This document shows, piece by piece, positions 1 to 10,744 of a DNA stretch of 64,000 nucleotides. Where the stretch lies: assembly GCA_964019425.1 (NCBI GenBank), contig OZ025791.1, positions 534,501 through 598,500 of the forward strand. Direction: 5' to 3'. This DNA comes from Flectonema sp. DT1601. Its lineage: Eukaryota > Euglenozoa > Diplonemea > Diplonemida > Diplonemidae. The notes under the pieces were generated by a model. The model saw only the letters and a program-made list of their open reading frames with translations, did not search any database and was not told the DNA's origin. Positions within the stretch are counted from its first letter, which is position 1; each line of letters begins with the position of its first letter. The position numbers and the translations under genes are program-made.

Positions 1-564
1 AGCAGGACGCGAATAGTTAACAACCACAACTGATTCAGATTCTGATAAAAGTGATTCTCTCAAATGCTGTACAAGATCTTCCTTACTTACAGGTTGCTTG
101 TACATTTCAACTGTAAGACCGTAGTGTCTCATTAAGGCGTTTGCAGCAGATAAAGGAAGCCCGTCGTACTTTAATAAGTGATTTAGAGATATTTTCATTG
201 TGTGGGGAAACCAGTCGGCGAATCCAAAACCGAAGTAGTCGAACCAGATAAGCGGGTATCCCGTAGTGTCCAACCCGTTAAAAATACCTTCCTGAGTAAC
301 TTCCATACCAAGCCCTCGCAGTGTTACACAAGTTGTTGCTAATCCGCAAAATGCTGGGTGTTGTTGGGGTTCCAATGATTGTAATAACTTTTTATTTATT
401 AACTTTCCCTTGACAGATTCAACCAATAGCTGTCCCTCTTTACTTTCTATCTCAGTGAGAACATCTGATGACGGCTGCCTATCACTTTTACTAATAAGTT
501 TCTTATGCTTTGCAGAGTCTCTTAGAGAACGATATAACTGAACGATTTGAAACCTCTTACCCAT
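1..564 (-). CDS. Phytochelatin-synthase-like peptidase, partial (3' end outside window)
   Basis: The frame is open from the ATG at 564 to the window edge, 188 codons with no stop. The segment HPAFCGLATTCVTLRGLGM matches the phytochelatin synthase nucleophile region (PAYCGLAS in plants), with the catalytic Cys in FCGLA. The following text, with WFDYFGFGF, an NALMRHYGLTVEMY segment and VVVVNYSRPA at the edge, fits the middle of the papain-fold domain up to just before the expected catalytic His. Phytochelatin synthases join glutathione units into metal-binding peptides, using a gamma-glutamylcysteine acyl-enzyme; some relatives only hydrolyse glutathione. The His and Asp of the triad lie outside the window, so activity cannot be judged. 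No clear splice acceptor precedes this ATG, unlike most neighbours, so an upstream exon is possible. Confidence 0.72.
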   Translation of the reverse strand, partial: MGKRFQIVQLYRSLRDSAKHKKLISKSDRQPSSDVLTEIESKEGQLLVESVKGKLINKKLLQSLEPQQHPAFCGLATTCVTLRGLGMEVTQEGIFNGLDTTGYPLIWFDYFGFGFADWFPHTMKISLNHLLKYDGLPLSAANALMRHYGLTVEMYKQPVSKEDLVQHLRESLLSESESVVVVNYSRPA

Positions 565-1897
565 TATTATTTAAAAGGGATATTTTTTTATACACAATGT
601 GGGGAAGTCATTTCTTTAACTTAAAAAAGCTGTAAAAAATAATTAAAATGATTTCCTTTTTTTTTTTTGAATTTGATGACGAAAAACTACTTGTTGTATG
701 ACTCTGCTATGGACAAAACGAAATATAACAAAAACCATAACGCAGAATCGCTTTTCCGTCAAAGGGACACATGTTACGGAGGATAGGTTTTTACTCAATC
801 TATTTTAATATTATAGAGAATATTGAACACAAGATAATGGTTTTTTTACTTTTACTTTACTTTACTTTTCTTTACTTCTTTTTTTTTTTTTTTTTTAAAC
901 AACGCATGGTAGACTAGTTGAAAATTATTGTCAACCTGCCTAATCGATATTGACAGTAGACAAACATAAATAAAGTTGAATTAATTTTATTTTGTTTCTC
1001 CCATTTTTTTTTTTTTTTTAAATAAAAAAACTTGCGTCTTTATGTGAATGAAGAAGGACCTGGGCTTATTCGCACGAAGTCCTCGTGACAAAAAACATCA
1101 GGAAAAAAAACTAAACAAAAAAAATTTAAATATATCGAAATTACCTAAATTGCACAGCAAAACCTTCTTCTTCTTCATGAAGGGTCTCACCACAAGAGAT
1201 GTTAGTACTTAAAAAGCAATCATTAATGTTTTATCTTTTATACGAAAAAAAAAAAAAGTAACCACCGTATTTACAGCAAGTAATAATCTTCATATTGTGT
1301 AAAACACGTAATTAATATTTCGGTACTACATATGAGTGCTAGGAAACACACAACAGTAACAGAAGACCCAATCCGTAGAAGTTTGCAAGACGCATTTACA
1401 GCGCAGTTAAAAAATCTCCTACTACTCTCTCTCTTATTTAATAATTTCAGTTGTATAATTTTTTAAGAAATAAAATAAAAAAAATAACGAATACATGATA
1501 TACACCAAACTCTCTATTTTGGAGAGAGAGAGAAAGAGAAAGGGAAGAAGGAATGAAAAAATAAAAAACCGAATCAAAAAAAAGATTTATTCAATCCCTC
1601 ATTACTACTGTCGAAACTAATAACAAAAATTAAAGAAAGGAGTGGGAAAGCGAGACCTATTATGTCTCAGTTTCAAACATAAACAGCAATGTCGATTAAT
1701 ATATTGTGAGTGTACTTTAGATTTTAAACCCGTTAATCTGATTTTTATGAACCACAGATCCGGGGAAAATGAAAATCGCGTTACTAACATTCGCTCGTTT
1801 TTTTCCCCAACGAGAAAGACGTAATGGATGGAGAAAAAAAAAAAAAAAAAAGAGAATACAATAAAATAAGTAAAAAGATCAAGTAAGATAGTTATCA
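565..1897. other. Intergenic, AT-rich, no gene seen
   Basis: This holds the 3' flank of the cyclase gene and the 5' flank of the phytochelatin-synthase-like gene. It has many poly-A and poly-T runs and a purine-rich AGAGAG stretch near 1523-1555. Open frames here are short and composed mainly of Phe or Lys homopolymer translation. I see nothing else. Confidence 0.6.
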
Positions 1898-4800
1898 TTA
1901 GAAAGCTCTCTTTCTTATATAACCTTTGTTTTGAAGTAGTGGAAATGGCTCAGATTCTTTTCGTTTCAGTTGTGGAGTACCAGAACCCTCAACACTAGAG
2001 CGGCGAGCAGCTTGTTGGTTTATCATCATTAATTGTGTGTGAACACGATGATTAGCTTCTGAAGGTCGTCTAGCTGGAGAATGAGGAGGAGCCGGTTCGA
2101 ATGAAGCTGGTGGTTCAAAACTCATCGCCGGTGATAAATCTTGTCCAGTAAAGCTACCCGAGACACTACTTAACCAATAAGCCCATTGCAATACCATTCC
2201 TATGATTGATGATCTACACTTCGTGACTCCAATCCTTGATTTTGATGCGTCTTCTGCTTGAATTACTGCCCTCACATAATTATCGAACATCTCTTCGTGG
2301 GATCCTTGTTTGCTTCGTTCCTTTGCGACTCTTGGATTTACACACAAGAGACAGTCGTATTCAAACTCTCGTATTGTTTCTGGTGTGGCTTCACCGGCAG
2401 ATAATTTTGAATAGAATTCTTTTATTTTAATATGAAGTCTCGCTATCTGATGATGTAAAAGAGTAAATCCCAACCACTCGTTGTGTTGATTATGAGACTG
2501 CACTTCTACAGCTGAGTCCCACATGTCAAAAGGAAGACTTTTTCGCTTTTGGATTGTCAGCCATCTGTTCATTGCCATGGCAGTTCTTGAAGCCTTTGCG
2601 AACTGAGTTGCATTTACGGATTTTTTTTCTTCAGAGTTTCGTCGATATCCCCTTGCTCCATGTAGCATCATGTCTTCTGCTTCCATTTTTTGTCTTTCAA
2701 CTTGTGAAATCATTTTAATTAGACCAGCGTGAACTGATGACTCGTATGCAACAACATCGTCTGGGCTGCTTTCTTCACTAACATTTGAGTCAGCTCCTAA
2801 CGATGATCGACGTTTTCGAATCATCTTTCCGAGTTCTCTAATTCCTTCAGCGATTGGAACATCATCAAATTCACAAGACTTTCTACGTTGTGATGATATT
2901 GATGTTCTCCTGACTGTTCCAGGTGACATTGATCCAACTCTTTCACAAACAGACTTAACTGTCGGAGCTTCTAATAAATGAGAAACACTACTGTCTTCTT
3001 CCATTTGACGTTTTAACTCTTCAACAGGACTCGGCATACTAACAGAAACTGATACTCTTCTCTGAGATTTAGCAACTGGAGAAACGTCACCAGATTCTGT
3101 TCTCACAACAGGACCACCTGGTGAGACAGCAGTTGATTGTGGAGTTGTTTTTTCCATCAGTCCTCCGACAATCAGTCGATTAATTGCTGCTGCGTGTGAA
3201 ATCGCATTGAGGTCGACATACTTTGAATTTGCAGAAGTCCAAGTAAAGTCATCAGGGATAACAATAATTGAATCTCTAACTGAGAACAGATCAGATTCTG
3301 AGTTTACTGATTGTAATGAAGTTACAGAAGTTCTTCGATCAGGAACTGGTGGAATCGGTGGATGAGGAGAACCAGAACTAACAGGAGCTGTTGGTTCTCT
3401 GGGAGGCAGCTCTATAGCAGGTGCCTGTTCTACCTTTGGACTCGGTGGTTGTGATGTAACCTCTTTAACAACAACAGGTTGAGATGTCCTTCGTCTTGGA
3501 TGACTATTCCGCCTACCAGCACCAGGCGGTAGCGGATGTTTATTCCGTTTCCTCTCTCTTGGCGCCACCGTCTGAGGTGTCTTAACTGGAAAGGATCGTT
3601 CTTTGAGTTCCGATGGAAGGACTTCAAATACCTGCGTCTTCCCACTGATACCTTTCAGTTCAAAGTGACCGAGATCACGTGACACAGCACCACTTTCATC
3701 AAGTTCTTTACGACACTTGTCATAAACAGAAGTACTGAATACAACTTGTCCACCTGTTGCAATGGAACTAATTCTAGCACTTTTATTAACCATCGGACCC
3801 CAATAATCCATTCTACCAGAAACAGGATCAGGTAGGCAGGTAGGGCAACCAGTGTGGGCACCAACACGCATTCGTAAGCCTCTCCAAATGTGTTTTTGTC
3901 TGTTTTGCTTCGTAGCTAAAACCTCATTGACTAAAGGATCGAGTGATAAAAGTACATCAGACCAGGGAGCGTTGACTAGTTGAAGTTGGGCATCTAAACA
4001 GAAGAATGCAGCGTCTCTCTCTGTGTGAAATGATACCATGAAAGCATCTCCCTCAGTTTTAACTTCATAACCACGATGTCTGTCAATAGTTTCTCTCATT
4101 ATTTGATTATGAAGTTGGATGCTACTTAACATGACCTGTGCGTTCTTCTCCCACAAGGCTGTACTTGATTGGATGTCAGTGAATACTAATGTGACCGTAC
4201 CAACTGGTGCTCCAACATTTAACTTTATTTCCTGTCGAATCATACTTGGTACTGCTGTTCCGTACAGTGTTGCCATTTTTCTTATGATATCTCCCGCAGC
4301 TTCATTACGTACCCGATCACGATATATCGATGAGGTCCATTTTGAATTTAGTGCTCGTACAGCTCTTGGATTTTCATCATTTGTTCCGTATCCGATGTCA
4401 AGTTGGCTGAATGTTCTTCCGGCTAAGTTGGATGGGATTACTCTAACTACGGATGCAGGTTCCTTTATGTCAGGTAGGGATGTGGAAGGTAATTCTTTAA
4501 TGACTGGTTGAAGTCGATTACTAGGAAAGATCTTCGACATGTTTCGTTCAATCACCTTCCACACTTCAACAGTTGCTAAGATTTCACCTCCTTCTGTGAT
4601 CGATCCCAGAGAGAGCGCTTTCGTTACCATAGGACCCCAGTAATCTAGTTTTCCACTAACAGGATGTGGTAGCGGTATTGGAGAACCACTGTGAAGGGAT
4701 ATACATGATCGTAGTCCTCTCCAAATCCTAGATCCCGTCGATTTATTAAATGCTTCACGACATCCCTGCATATTAATTAATTGCGATGGCCATGCTGCAT

Positions 4801-7168
4801 CCAAGAGAGACTCTTGAAGAGATATAGAGAATAGTAATGCTTCTTTTTCATGATAAAAAGCAACTAAATAACAGTCGTTAATGTTATGTGCGATGTAGCC
4901 GTCGTTTTGTTTTGCTAGTTTTGTGAGGCATTCACTGAATACAATAGAAGCAGCTGTCATAGTTTTGTGATCTTGCTCCCATAGTTTTTGGCAATCAGCT
5001 ATTTCTACCAACGCTAGAGTGGCTTTAACCGTCGGCGGCATTTCAATTTTTGTCGTCGTCTGTATACTTATTAATGCTCTCTCTGTGTCAACTCCTTCCT
5101 GTATAATCTTATTGTCTATCCTGGTTAAATTACTCATCAGTTTTAATATCTCAGTTGAGGTTTCCATTTTTTTTGGATCACAAAAACAACTCTCAGACCA
5201 CATAGACCTACACCTTGTTTCAGATAATTGCATTTTTCTCCTAGCTAGTTTAGCAGGGTAGAGTTCGAGGATACCGATGGGTCCTTGACTTATACCTTCT
5301 AATTTCACTGGTGGAAGTGGTGATGAAGAAAAAGGAATACCAATACTGAGTGTTTTATCGAACGTGTTTTCTGTTATGATTGTTTGTCCTCCCTCAGCGT
5401 GTGATATTAGCCTGCTGACAATGGCAGTTGTAGGTCCCCAATACTCCATAACTCCTGTTATGGGATCAGGAATGCTAAGAGTATATCCAGAATGAATAGC
5501 GCATCTTATGCGTAATCCATTCCACAAATCTCGTTTAGGTTTACATAAAGAATGTTCCAGTAGTTGAGGTGGCCATTTAGTAGCTTGGGTTGTAGTTTGT
5601 AAATCTAAAGCAAACAACACAGCATTACATTCCGTGTGAAAGCATAGCATAAAACCATCTTGTTCACTCTTTACTTCAAATCCTTCGAAAAGTTGAAGAG
5701 TTTCTCTAACGATATTTTGATACCTATGAATAGCTGATGCCATTACTTTATTAGTTGCTTCCCATAAAGTACTCGCATCAGGTACATCAAGAAGTACAAG
5801 TGTTACATGTCCTAAAGGTGGTAGTTTTGATTTATTTGAGAGAGATCTCTCAGGTATACCATCGCCTTTATTACTGTTACTCTTTACTGTGCGAGGACTC
5901 TTTGGAAATGTTGCTGGAAATGATCTTTTTGAGAGTCGTATTGGAAGGCATTGAACCCAACCGGCATCAGCTTGTTGAGCATTTATACTTGCGAGTGATA
6001 CTTCCTGTTTATTAGTCGCGATAGTTATTTCTTTAGTGATAATTGTTTCTCCAGGACGAGCGACTTCACAAACTTCTACTGCGGTTTCAATAGTTTCGCC
6101 GAAGCAGATATGACGTTCTAATGACTCATCATATCGACTGTTTATGATCCCAGTGTGGACTCCTATTCGTGGTGGGATACCTCTCCAAAGTAACTCACCG
6201 TCGACGTTTCTTTTAACTGCGAAGTCTTGTTCTGCTAGAATTCTTTTACACCAACTAATAGACATAATATCGATTTGAACAGCATTGGCAAATCCAACTG
6301 CCTGTTCAGGTGTTGGAAATACAAACGTCACGTCAAGTGCTTCAGAATCGTGACATGTTTCATACCCATCTTGACAGGTTGCTAAATTTCGGATCAATTC
6401 AAAAGCCCGACCGATACTAGCAAGACACTCACTTGGTACTATTTGAATAACACTTCGAACTATAAAAGAGTCGAGTGATATGCTAACTACTCCAAGTGTT
6501 GATCCTTTTGGTACATTACTGACCTCTGCAGGTGCGAGAGCGATGTTCTTAGCCGCATGAAAAGCCTTCAGGCACTCATCAATACTATGGTCAGCTGCCA
6601 TAGAGAGAGTAGCATCTGTGTCGATTGTGAGTTTTAACTTTGATTGAGACTTTACAGACTTCTCCTCAACTATCTTTTCAATAATGTCTGTTTGTGATGC
6701 TGTAGAAACCATTTCCGGTTTTGAAAATACTTTAGCACTGAGAGGTGTAACTGGTGGGCGGTCAAGTTGTTTTGTCATTTCATCAATTTGTTTTCGAAGG
6801 TCTTCAGTTTCTCGTCGGAGTTTTAGATTTTCCATCTCCACTAACTTCAACTGGTATGACAGACCTGGTCCTGATATCCCCGTTGTTACGAATGGATCAT
6901 CTTCTTCATCTTCAACTTCGTCAGTGAAGTCTCCTAGTATGTTATCAACGTTGGCGCATATTGTTGATAATTGACCTCTCAAGTTTTCACCGTTTCTCTC
7001 AGATAAGATCTCCTGTCCCATAATACTGGTCCTCTCTGATTGAACTAAATGTACAATACTTCCTCGTGGAGATGCTCCTGATGATCGTTGTTTTAGTAGT
7101 ACCTGATATTGGTCTTGGTGTATTGACATATGTCTTGCATGTTCGGATCCCATACGAAGCCGTGACAT
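1898..7168 (-). CDS. Protein with four tandem class III nucleotidyl cyclase domains (one canonical, adenylyl-type)
   Basis: The 1756-residue protein has no obvious membrane segment. After a short coiled coil (about 105-140) come four cyclase homology domains at about 220-400, 450-650, 713-900 and 985-1200. Only the last looks fully catalytic: VFTDIQSSTALWE carries the first metal Asp, VKTEGDAFMVSF the second acidic site plus the purine-selecting Lys, and MDYWGPMVNKSARIS the Asp, Asn and Arg of an adenylyl cyclase. Domain 2 keeps the Asp positions and an Arg but has Ile where Asn is expected. Domain 3 has Glu for the first Asp and loses Asn and Arg. Domain 1 keeps almost none. The C-terminal 500 residues are Ser/Arg/Pro-rich with RRxS-type sites, plus a helical segment near 1570-1690. 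The family makes cAMP and works as dimers, so the degenerate domains may be built-in partners. A CAG at 7213-7215 lies 44 nt upstream of the ATG. Confidence 0.88.
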   Translation of the reverse strand: MSRLRMGSEHARHMSIHQDQYQVLLKQRSSGASPRGSIVHLVQSERTSIMGQEILSERNGENLRGQLSTICANVDNILGDFTDEVEDEEDDPFVTTGISGPGLSYQLKLVEMENLKLRRETEDLRKQIDEMTKQLDRPPVTPLSAKVFSKPEMVSTASQTDIIEKIVEEKSVKSQSKLKLTIDTDATLSMAADHSIDECLKAFHAAKNIALAPAEVSNVPKGSTLGVVSISLDSFIVRSVIQIVPSECLASIGRAFELIRNLATCQDGYETCHDSEALDVTFVFPTPEQAVGFANAVQIDIMSISWCKRILAEQDFAVKRNVDGELLWRGIPPRIGVHTGIINSRYDESLERHICFGETIETAVEVCEVARPGETIITKEITIATNKQEVSLASINAQQADAGWVQCLPIRLSKRSFPATFPKSPRTVKSNSNKGDGIPERSLSNKSKLPPLGHVTLVLLDVPDASTLWEATNKVMASAIHRYQNIVRETLQLFEGFEVKSEQDGFMLCFHTECNAVLFALDLQTTTQATKWPPQLLEHSLCKPKRDLWNGLRIRCAIHSGYTLSIPDPITGVMEYWGPTTAIVSRLISHAEGGQTIITENTFDKTLSIGIPFSSSPLPPVKLEGISQGPIGILELYPAKLARRKMQLSETRCRSMWSESCFCDPKKMETSTEILKLMSNLTRIDNKIIQEGVDTERALISIQTTTKIEMPPTVKATLALVEIADCQKLWEQDHKTMTAASIVFSECLTKLAKQNDGYIAHNINDCYLVAFYHEKEALLFSISLQESLLDAAWPSQLINMQGCREAFNKSTGSRIWRGLRSCISLHSGSPIPLPHPVSGKLDYWGPMVTKALSLGSITEGGEILATVEVWKVIERNMSKIFPSNRLQPVIKELPSTSLPDIKEPASVVRVIPSNLAGRTFSQLDIGYGTNDENPRAVRALNSKWTSSIYRDRVRNEAAGDIIRKMATLYGTAVPSMIRQEIKLNVGAPVGTVTLVFTDIQSSTALWEKNAQVMLSSIQLHNQIMRETIDRHRGYEVKTEGDAFMVSFHTERDAAFFCLDAQLQLVNAPWSDVLLSLDPLVNEVLATKQNRQKHIWRGLRMRVGAHTGCPTCLPDPVSGRMDYWGPMVNKSARISSIATGGQVVFSTSVYDKCRKELDESGAVSRDLGHFELKGISGKTQVFEVLPSELKERSFPVKTPQTVAPRERKRNKHPLPPGAGRRNSHPRRRTSQPVVVKEVTSQPPSPKVEQAPAIELPPREPTAPVSSGSPHPPIPPVPDRRTSVTSLQSVNSESDLFSVRDSIIVIPDDFTWTSANSKYVDLNAISHAAAINRLIVGGLMEKTTPQSTAVSPGGPVVRTESGDVSPVAKSQRRVSVSVSMPSPVEELKRQMEEDSSVSHLLEAPTVKSVCERVGSMSPGTVRRTSISSQRRKSCEFDDVPIAEGIRELGKMIRKRRSSLGADSNVSEESSPDDVVAYESSVHAGLIKMISQVERQKMEAEDMMLHGARGYRRNSEEKKSVNATQFAKASRTAMAMNRWLTIQKRKSLPFDMWDSAVEVQSHNQHNEWLGFTLLHHQIARLHIKIKEFYSKLSAGEATPETIREFEYDCLLCVNPRVAKERSKQGSHEEMFDNYVRAVIQAEDASKSRIGVTKCRSSIIGMVLQWAYWLSSVSGSFTGQDLSPAMSFEPPASFEPAPPHSPARRPSEANHRVHTQLMMINQQAARRSSVEGSGTPQLKRKESEPFPLLQNKGYIRKRAF

Positions 7169-8443
7169 GGTGGGTCACCCCACCGTGTAACCTGGTACTT
7201 CACCCCCACCCACTGAAAAATGATAAGTATTTAAGTTATTCACAATACTATAATATAACAATTCTTCTTTTTTTTTTTTTTAAAATCCTGCGTGCACGAT
7301 AATATCACAATCACAAGTTACTGCGATATTAGACCAGGAGTAAACCGCTCAACTAGCAAGGCAAGGAAAATTCTGAAAAAAAAAACTACCACATTGTATA
7401 ACAACGGGATAGGAATATCCCGTAAGTATGAAAACGTACGACATATGTAAAAAAAATAACGACATCGGCTTGATGCATTCCTCCTCCAGTTAAGTGGTGG
7501 TAAAAGAAATAGAGTTAAGAAAAAAACGGAGAACCTCAGTTCTTCAGGGCAAGTAGAAATCACACAAATACTTATTTTATATTTTTCTTTTTTTTTAAAT
7601 TGACCCTTGAATGGGTAAAAATTAAAAAAAAAAATAAGGAAAAAAACACAATTGACATCATACAGCTGTTGTACATCTCTTGTGGAATGCGATTATCTCA
7701 CAAGGGAGATTAACGAGAGAGAAAAGGAGGGAAAATAAAGAAATTAGTAACAAGTTCAACAAAATTGAAGGAGCTTTTTCCCCCTGGCAATTGCTACCAT
7801 GAAAAGGTACTTACCGAAAAGCAAAACCAAATATATATAAATTGATAACAATGATGAGATTAGGATTTTTGTTTGTGCACGAAATCCGTGAACCGACTTA
7901 AACTAATAAAGCTAAAGGAGGTTTACGTGTGCTGTTAACATTTTTTTTAGCTCTTACGAAACTTGTTGAAAAAAGAAGAAAAGAAAACTTAAAGAAAACC
8001 AGCGTTTAAAAAAAAGCAACAAATCCAGGGATACCACAAGTAGAGTTGCTACAAATTTATAAATATAATTTCTTTAATTGAAAAAGACCACGTTTGTTTA
8101 AAAAAATAAAAACAGCCCCCCCCCAACACAAGCAAGACGAACACCAAGAATAGAACAAAAGAGAGTAATGACCTCTCTAAAGAATATTCTGTACTAAATA
8201 ATCCAGAGTAATCCCCAACGAGGATGCAAGAACTTGATCAAATGTCTAAAGAGAGAGAGCGACTAACAAGGTAAATCAGAATAGTTCTTACTCGGATAAT
8301 ATACTACACACTAAACGAACAGGTACAAACACCTAATTCGGAATACGCACAATAAAATAATAACAAAACAAATAGTGTATCGATACAAGCTCAACTCAAT
8401 ACAGTAACTTAATCTGATGTTAGCCAGTCTTTAATAATCTTTA
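7169..8443. other. Intergenic, no gene seen
   Basis: This is AT-rich sequence with short homopolymers and a C9 run near 8116-8124. One open frame (7318-7563, minus) has no homology I recognise and is rich in Phe. No RNA gene was recognised. Confidence 0.55.
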
Positions 8444-9941
8444 TTAAGTACAAAGGACTTCACAATCAGGTCCATTCAAATAGCCAGGTTGTGCTAATAA
8501 TCCTCCGCTGTTGTCACTGTCGTTGGTTCCGTTATTCATTTCATTAGTTCCGTTGTTTATTTTACATTTCTTCATCTTTCCCATAACCCACTTTGACGGA
8601 GGAACATAAGAATCTTGAATCTGGTTTGGGTTTACGATACCAACTACCGGAGGTTCCGCTCTCCAGTTTGGTGTTTCAAGGTAATCGCTGATAATTGAGT
8701 TGAATAGTCGACGAGTACGAGCCATTTCATAATCTACTTTTACAGTGTCAAGTGATTTCGTATCGAAAGGATTTTCCAACGATGTTTGAACCAATAATAG
8801 TGCACACATAAAAACAGATATCAGACCCGCAAATATACAAGCAAAGTATACATTTTTCTCTCCATCATCTCCCTTACTAAAGTGTAAGAAGTAAGGTCCA
8901 TAAAACATTGGTAACGTGTGTACCATTACTCTTGAGAATGAACGCATTGCTTGGGGTGTGCGGTATTCTTTTAAAGTTCTTATAGTTTCCCATTCTCTTG
9001 TTAAGAAGTAAAGATATTGACTAATTCGTGATGCTTCATTTGGTGGTAGTCCGTAGCTTTTTAATGTCTCAGTGGCTGAGTGAAGACGAGAAATAATTTT
9101 AGTTACTTTGTCTGCTCCAACTTCTTCAGCCCAACCAACCCAGGCATCTTCTCGTCTACCGAAGGCTGTGTAGACGTGGCGGGCACGACCTCGACGTGGC
9201 ACTAATAAGTAAGTTCTGATCGCATCGATTAACGAATCGAGTACTCTGTGGACCTGTTGAACGTGATCTCTCTCAAGCTCATGAGGTGTTGCTGATGAGT
9301 TGTTGAAGTCTTTCGCAGTAGTTGGACTTGTTCGACCATCGTATGCCTTCTTTGCGCCAACCCAGTTCCACCTACAGTGAGCCATCAACATGTTTGTTGT
9401 AACAGCTCTTACCGAAGCAAGAGACTCCAGTGCGCTATCTCTTCTAACGAATGCCTGAGTGATTGACATCGTCAGTGGGAATACCACTGCAAATGATACC
9501 AAAGTCCAGGACATGTCTGCAGCCAAATGACCGCCATAAGCATCATAAATAAGAACACTTGTTACAGATGTGGTTGCTGCTAACAATGTTTCGGGAGTGA
9601 AGACGTATTTTGCCATCACCTGTTGATTTTTTATTATATTTATTTGATTGAGAAAATAAAGTTGTGGAATGCTTTTTTTTGTTGTATAAAAATAGTAAAA
9701 TTCAACGTACCGCAAAAGCCGCCCACAAATCCAAACACAAGTCGAATATCGAATAATAAAATTTCGCCAACCATCCTTCCGACCAGTCATCATTATCAGC
9801 AGTGGTTTCATTGCAGCAACACCCTCGAGTTTCTCTTATTACTTTGTTTGCTAAAGCACCTCTCCCATGTTTATATTGTCGAGGATGAAATCTACAACAA
9901 AACATTCCTGAACACCCCTCAGGGTTTTCGTCTTGTAACAT
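8444..9941 (-). CDS. Multi-pass membrane protein, bestrophin-like candidate, two exons
   Basis: Exon 1 is 9711-9941 (77 codons) and exon 2 is 8444-9619 (391 codons plus stop). The intron 9620-9710 starts GTACGT, ends CAACAG and is phase 0, joining LWAAFA to VMAKYVF. The product is about 468 residues. Hydrophobic segments fall in the exon-1 tail (WLAKFYYSIFDLCLDLWAAF), just after the junction (TSVTSVLIYDAYG), at TLVSFAVVFPLTMSITQAF, and late (VYFACIFAGLISVFMCALLL). The last is followed by LENPFDTKSLD, reminiscent of the acidic NPF motif after the last membrane helix of bestrophin anion channels, and the 2+2 helix layout also fits. Exon 1 has a CCCNE cluster. A CAG acceptor at 9956-9958 leaves a 14-nt leader before the ATG. 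The gene model is solid; the family call is tentative. Confidence 0.7.
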
Positions 9942-10744
9942 ATAGAAGCAAGACCCTGATTGTAGTAAATAAAAAGAAGTAAATTATAACAACCACATGC
10001 CACACGAGAACTGTTTTCATGTCCGCCGTCTTTCAGTACTTCTCATATTTGATATGTCTGGTGAGATGTTGTAATTTTGTTATTTTCACATGACTGGTGT
10101 CTTCTTAGTAAAAAAAAAAAAAAAAAAAAAGCGAAAAAGAAAAAAAGAAAAAAAAAGGAACCGTCCGGTTTCATCGAGGCGTTCAGATGGAAGGCATCAC
10201 GATGTCTTAATTGACTTCAGAAAGCGGAAAAAAAAAAAAAAAAAAAAACTGTTATGTGCGATATATATCTGACCAACCCTTTTGTAAGAGGGTTTCTTTT
10301 TTTTTTTTTTTTTTTTTCTTTTGGTTTATTTTTATTCTTTCAAAACTCAGAATAGGAGAAATAGCCGTACCCCAAATCCTGCTTTGAATGCAAAGAAGCG
10401 GTTTTGACGTAAACAGATAGAAATGACGTAACCGAAAAGAAAGGTTGTAGTGTCGGGATTTTAAAAAAAAAAAAAAAAGAATGGAAGTAAATAAAAGAAC
10501 AGAAAGAATTGTACAGAAATAATATTATATAGACCGTTTTTTTTTTTTTTTTTTTTTAATTCCTTGATAGGGTACTTCTTTAAACTTTTTACTGAAGCCT
10601 TCCTTATCCATCAAGTGGTGTAAAAACTTTATCTCAAAAAAGGCATATCACAAAAATAAAGGGTTTATAGTGATTTGCACTAGAGTAAAAAAAAAATAAA
10701 AATAAAAAATAAAAAACAAAAAAAGGATGGGGGAAATAACAATA
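9942..10744. other. Intergenic with long poly-A/poly-T tracts
   Basis: Runs of about 15-22 A or T occur near 10110, 10230, 10297, 10465 and 10538. This is the 3' flank of the trehalose-phosphate synthase gene plus the flank of the membrane-protein gene. The open frame at 10090-10272 is almost pure Lys/Arg from poly-A and is not a gene. Confidence 0.55.

Noticed and set aside
1617-1898. Minus-strand frame directly after the cyclase stop codon
   Set aside because: It lies in the 3' flank, is dominated by Phe from poly-A/T, and has no acceptor or domain.
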